This document shows, piece after piece, positions 60,054 through 64,000 of a stretch of 64,000 bases of DNA; the first letter of the stretch is position 1, and each line of letters opens with the position of its first letter. The DNA comes from Cyathus striatus (lineage: Eukaryota > Basidiomycota > Agaricomycetes > Agaricales > Nidulariaceae): NCBI GenBank assembly GCA_025738555.1, contig JAOVFP010000013.1:3410001-3474000 (forward strand), given 5' to 3'. Under the pieces are notes generated by a model, which did no database searches, had not been told where the DNA came from, and saw only the letters and a list, made by a program, of their open reading frames with translations. The position numbers and the translations under genes were made by a program.

Positions 60054-60548
60054 GGCGTGTCTGGTAGAGGTCTATCGGAGTCGGAAAGTATTCCCGAAAT
60101 AGTTGGATTGCCATCAATAGTGAAGTCAGCGAGAGCAGCACAATTATTTACATAATTTTGACATTACTCTGTTAAAACATTGCAAGGCCGAAGTGCTTAC
60201 AAAGTCAGATGATGACGAATGCCGGTTGCCAACGCCGAGAAGCGACGAGCTTGTTCCGGTGGGCAGAAACAGCGGCGACAGCGACGACAAGAATTTGTTT
60301 TCTGGTTGAACTTGGAGCAAGTCAGTGCTGGTCGAGTAGCTCACTGGACCATTTCTCGCGCAGGCGCCAATTCTGTTACTCTTGTCCTGCCAAAACGTTC
60401 CTTACATTCTAAATTTATCACCTCCCACGCCCATTTCTGACAATACAGCTCAAACTGACGCCTGCACCCATCTTCCCATCTACATTCAAAGGGGCAGGTC
60501 CCTCCCCACCTCCCACTCAATCCCATCCTCTCCCTCTCCCCCTCTTCT
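60054..60548. other. Divergent promoter between COQ3 and the copper ATPase
   Basis: About 500 bases; pyrimidine-rich from 60470 to 60548 just before the ATPase start. Nothing else recognised. Confidence 0.45.
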
Positions 60549-63500
60549 ATGGATTACGACGCCAAATCAGACGAGCCAGCGCGCTCAGACAAGTGCGAGC
60601 TCAGAATACAGGGCATGACATGTGGCTCCTGCGTAGAGGTCCGCACTCTAATACATCCCAGCTGTTTCTTACTCATCCTCTCATGCAGGCCATCGAGGGC
60701 ATGCTCAGAGACCAGAAGGGCATCCATTCCATCAAGGTCGCTCTTCTCGCAGAACGAGGCGTGGTGGAATACGATCCCGCCTTCTGGACCGTCCCCAAGA
60801 TCATAGACGTACGTATTCTATTGTTTATCTCACCCCACTCCACTGCACCACCATCCGTCTCACCCCCTTCCCTCCCCTCAGGAAATATCTGACATAGGTT
60901 TCGATGCCACCCTCATCCCTCCGACTCGCGCCGATGTCGTCCAGCTCCGCGTCTATGGCATGACCTGCTCCTCCTGCACCTCATCCATCGAATCCGGTCT
61001 TGGCGCAATGCCAGGTGTCACCTCCGTCTCCGTTTCCCTCGCCACAGAGCTCTGTACTGTCCATTTCGATCGAGGCACCATCACCCCCAGAGAGATGGTC
61101 GACTTGATCGAAGATATGGGCTTCAACGCTATCCTCGCCGACGCAGACGACGCTACTCAGGTCCAATCCTCACTCGAGCAAAGGAAGTCCTCGAATGGCG
61201 TTTCCGCTTCATCTGCAGTCTCACTTTCGCTATACCAGGTTTCTTCGTCGCCATGATCGGTCCCAAACTGCCATACATCAAACACATGCTGGCATGCCAC
61301 CTCTTCAACGGGATATACCTCGGTGATGTCCTGGCACTCATCATCACCACTCCCGCCCAATTCTGGGTCGGCAGCAAATTCTACATCAGTGCTTACAAGT
61401 CTCTCAAGCACGGCACAGCGACCATGGATGTACTCGTGATGCTCGGAACCTCCGCTGCCTATTTTTATTCTCTGTTCATTTTGATCGCAGCTGCGTTTAA
61501 CACTACCCCCGACTTCCGCCCCTTTCTCTTCTTTGAAACGAGCACCATGTTGCTCATGTTTGTCTCTCTCGGTCGGTTCCTTGAGAACAAGGCAAAGGGA
61601 AGGACAAGTGCCGCATTGACCGACCTTATGGCCCTTACTCCATCCATGGCTACCATTTACACTGACGCACCGCACTGCACTCAGGAGAAGAAGATCCCTA
61701 CCGAGCTCGTTGAAGTAGGTGACACCGTGAAACTCGTTCCCGGCGAGAAGATCCCGGCCGACGGGACTGTCGTCCGTGGTTCCAGCAGTCTAGATGAAAG
61801 CGCCATCACCGGCGAGGCGCTGCCTGTTATCAAGCAAATCGGCGATGCCGTTATTGGAGGCACCGTCAATGGATTAGGTACATTTGATATGATTGTCACT
61901 CGCGCCGGAAAAGACACCGCCCTGGCGCAGATAGTCAAGCTTCGTTGAGGAAGCGCAGACGAGCAAAGCACCCATTCAGGCGTTCGCTGATAAAGTGGCA
62001 GGGTACTTTGTGCCTGCTGTCATTTCCCTTGCCGTGGTGACGTTCCTGGCATGGATAGTCGTGAGCAGCACCGTGAGCGAAGAAAGTCTTCCCATGATGT
62101 TCCATAAACACGGTGCGAGCAAGTTCGCGGTGTGTCTCCAAATGTGCATTTCCGTTATTGTAGTTGCCTGTCCTTGTGCGTTGGGATTGGCCACACCCAC
62201 TGCTATTATGGTTGGCACGGGTATTGGAGCACAGAACGGTATTCTTATCAAAGGCGGAAAGGCTCTCGAAGCCAGCAGGAGCATTAAACGTGTCGTCTTG
62301 GATAAGACAGGTACTGTCACCATAGGGAAGCTTAGTGTCGTCGGTATGCACTGGGTAGCATCATTGGGTGCTGGGGCTCAAGAACCGTATGGTGGTGATG
62401 CTGATCTCGAAGGTTCATGTGCCGACGGGAAGACATCGCGAAGAGATATCATTGCCATGGTTAGCGCAACTGAAGCCCGTTCCGAACACCCTCTTGCAAA
62501 GGCGATCGCCACTTCTGGAAAGGAATTACTGGGGGACTCTGCACCCTCAGCTGTAGTCGATCAATTCGAGAGCGTAACGGGGCAAGGTGTCAAGGCAACT
62601 TTAACTTGCTCCGGACGCTCCTATACCCTCGTTATTGGAAACTCTGTGTTCGTGACGCGATCCCCTGAAGGTGATGCTGGAGAAGGCGAAGCACACCATT
62701 ATATTCCTGCTTCTCTTATCGCATACGAGGCTGAGGAGACCAAGCTGGGCCGAACGATCATTTACGTGGGCCTCATGGAGAAGGGAACCATCCATCCCAC
62801 TCCTATTCTTGCAGTATCCCTCTCTGACGGGCCGAAACCATCCAGCCGACACGCCATTCGCGCTCTTCATGCCATGGGCATCGAAGTGAACATGATGACC
62901 GGAGATGGGCGTGACTGCTGTAGCTGTGGCTAAGCAAGTTGGTATTCACCCTGACGGCGTGTGGGCCAGTATGAGTCCCACTGGAAAGGCAGCCATGATT
63001 GCAGAGTTTATTGAGAAGTACGGTGATGGTGTAGCGATGGTCGGCGATGGAATTAACGATTCCCCCGCCCTCGTAGCTGCCACCGTCGGCATTGCTCTTA
63101 ACTCTGGAACATCTGTTGCCATCGAGGCGGCAGATATCGTTCTCATGCGGTCCGACCTTTTGGATGTCGTCGCTGCCCTCCATCTATCCCGCAAGATCTT
63201 CTCGGTGATTAGACGCAATCTTCTTTGGGCGTGTATATACAATGTTCTTGGTATACCGCTTGCCATGGGCTTCTTCCTACCCCTCGGTCTGTACATGCAT
63301 CCCATGCTTGCAGGTGCAGCAATGGCATTCTCTAGCGTTAGCGTCGTCACCAGCTCGCTGACACTGAAATGGTGGCGCCGTCCAGCAGATAGTATCATGC
63401 CAGAAGCTGTAGTAGGAAGTGCGTCTGAGAGTGCCCCATGGACCAGTATGTTCCTTGATAGTGCTGGAACTGCATTGGCGAGTGTTAGAGGAATCTTTAG

Positions 63501-63573
63501 CGCTAGAAGAGAGGAGTATGGATATAGCCAGCTTCCTGTGGAGATGGAGAGCAGGACAAATTCTGCTGTGTAG
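60549..63573 (+). CDS. CCC2: P1B-type copper-transporting ATPase (Ccc2/ATP7 family)
   Basis: Pumps Cu+ into the late Golgi for loading multicopper oxidases such as laccases and Fet3. The ATG at 60549 gives MDYDAKSDEPARSDKCELRI. Two N-terminal metal-binding HMA domains show GMTCGSC and GMTCSSC. The membrane and catalytic parts show DVLVMLGTSAAYFYSL, DESAITGEALPVIK, VIVVACPCALGLATPTA (CPC copper site), VVLDKTGTVTIGK (phosphorylated Asp), SEHPLAKAIA (HP locus), MVGDGINDSPAL and FSSVSVVTSSL (family MxSS region). Introns lie near 60637-60690 and 60810-60883. Three frame breaks: 61180-61184 (an A seems missing before EVLEWRFRFI), 61941-61943 (an extra C before VEEAQTSKAPIQ) and 62905-62914 (near TGDG...VTAVAVAKQVGI). 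All flanking sequence is strongly conserved. Confidence 0.93.
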
Positions 63574-64000
63574 TTGTGTTACTATGTTTTTCGTTCTTTT
63601 TCGTTCTGTTAGTTATATATTTGATCCCCCCACACAGTTCTGGATTATACTCTACCTGTGGAACATTTGCTATGCATTTGATGTCTATTTAAATAGTCAT
63701 TATTCGTTGTATCAGTTTTTCTTAGTACTTAGTAGTAGAATGTAATGTTGAACTTGGTTGTATTTTCACTGAGGATCAGGCAAGGATCAGGTACACTATT
63801 CCGCTTCTGGAAAATGTAATATCGCGACACGAGTCTGACTTCATTTCTCGGCTTGCAATCACAGCAATATAGAACCGGATTATACCCTACTTACATCCCG
63901 ATAACGCATAAATACCCCGGCCTTCACATCTGGTCCTATGAGCAGCCACTTGGGCAGCGTATTCCTAGGCGATATTCAGCGTCTCAGGATTCTTTCCACA
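63574..64000. other. 3' flank of the copper ATPase to the window edge
   Basis: AT-rich, with TTAGTACTTAGTAG near 63722. No gene start recognised before the window ends. Confidence 0.4.

Noticed and set aside
52495..63573. Pseudogene status for PAN6, COQ3 and CCC2
   Set aside because: Each has frame breaks, but all motifs around the breaks are intact, breaks fall at short runs, and two in COQ3 cancel. Assembly indels explain this better than decay, so they are kept as genes.

Overview
The window is nuclear DNA of a mushroom-forming basidiomycete (Agaricomycetes, probably Agaricales). Nearly all genes are cut by many short GT-AG introns of about 45-100 bases, with donors such as GTAAGT, GTATGT and GTGCGT and branch points such as TACTAAG. 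The proteins include families typical of agarics: an F-box/LRR protein, a short BTB protein, a fused dioxygenase-P450 fatty-acid oxygenase and a Baeyer-Villiger type monooxygenase. No bacterial, viral or organellar block, no rRNA and no convincing tRNA was seen.

Layout, left to right. An APSES/ankyrin cell-cycle transcription factor of the MBP1/Mbs1 type runs off the left edge (1-2378, minus), followed by a 2.2 kb gap. Next come a WD40 subunit of TFIIIC (4591-7599, minus), a vacuolar TRP-like calcium channel YVC1 (8895-12613, plus), a psi-producing oxygenase (13474-18082, minus), ribosomal protein eL20 (19190-19914, minus), coatomer epsilon (21789-22893, minus), an F-box protein (23421-25313, plus), a BTB protein (26084-27102, plus) and a Baeyer-Villiger monooxygenase (27525-29391, plus). 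A REG1-like PP1 regulator (30379-33634, minus) closes the left half. From 33.6 to 42.5 kb the DNA is gene-poor: it holds only ELP6 (37440-38351, minus) and a probable MITE (40245-40717).

The right third is dense and housekeeping: HMG-CoA synthase (42535-44168), an RNase P Rpp40-like subunit (44402-45882), an orphan tail-anchored protein (46535-47401), VPS9 (49501-52369), pantothenate synthetase (52495-53626), dolichyldiphosphatase (54017-54963), a BCS1-type AAA ATPase (55506-57643), ribosomal protein eL22 (57984-58584), COQ3 (59002-60053) and a CCC2-type copper ATPase (60549-63573).

I see no operon-like or defence-like system and no complete biosynthetic cluster; neighbours are functionally unrelated, as is usual in fungi. 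The points most worth attention are: (i) single-base reading-frame breaks in at least four conserved genes on the right (RPP40, PAN6, COQ3, CCC2), often at homopolymers, which look more like residual assembly indels than gene death; (ii) a roughly 473 bp element with 18 bp perfect terminal inverted repeats and a 3 bp target duplication; (iii) a perfect MCB site in front of the MBF-family gene; (iv) an intergenic stretch with splice-like signals but no sustained ORF. Protein positions are approximate because exons were joined by eye.
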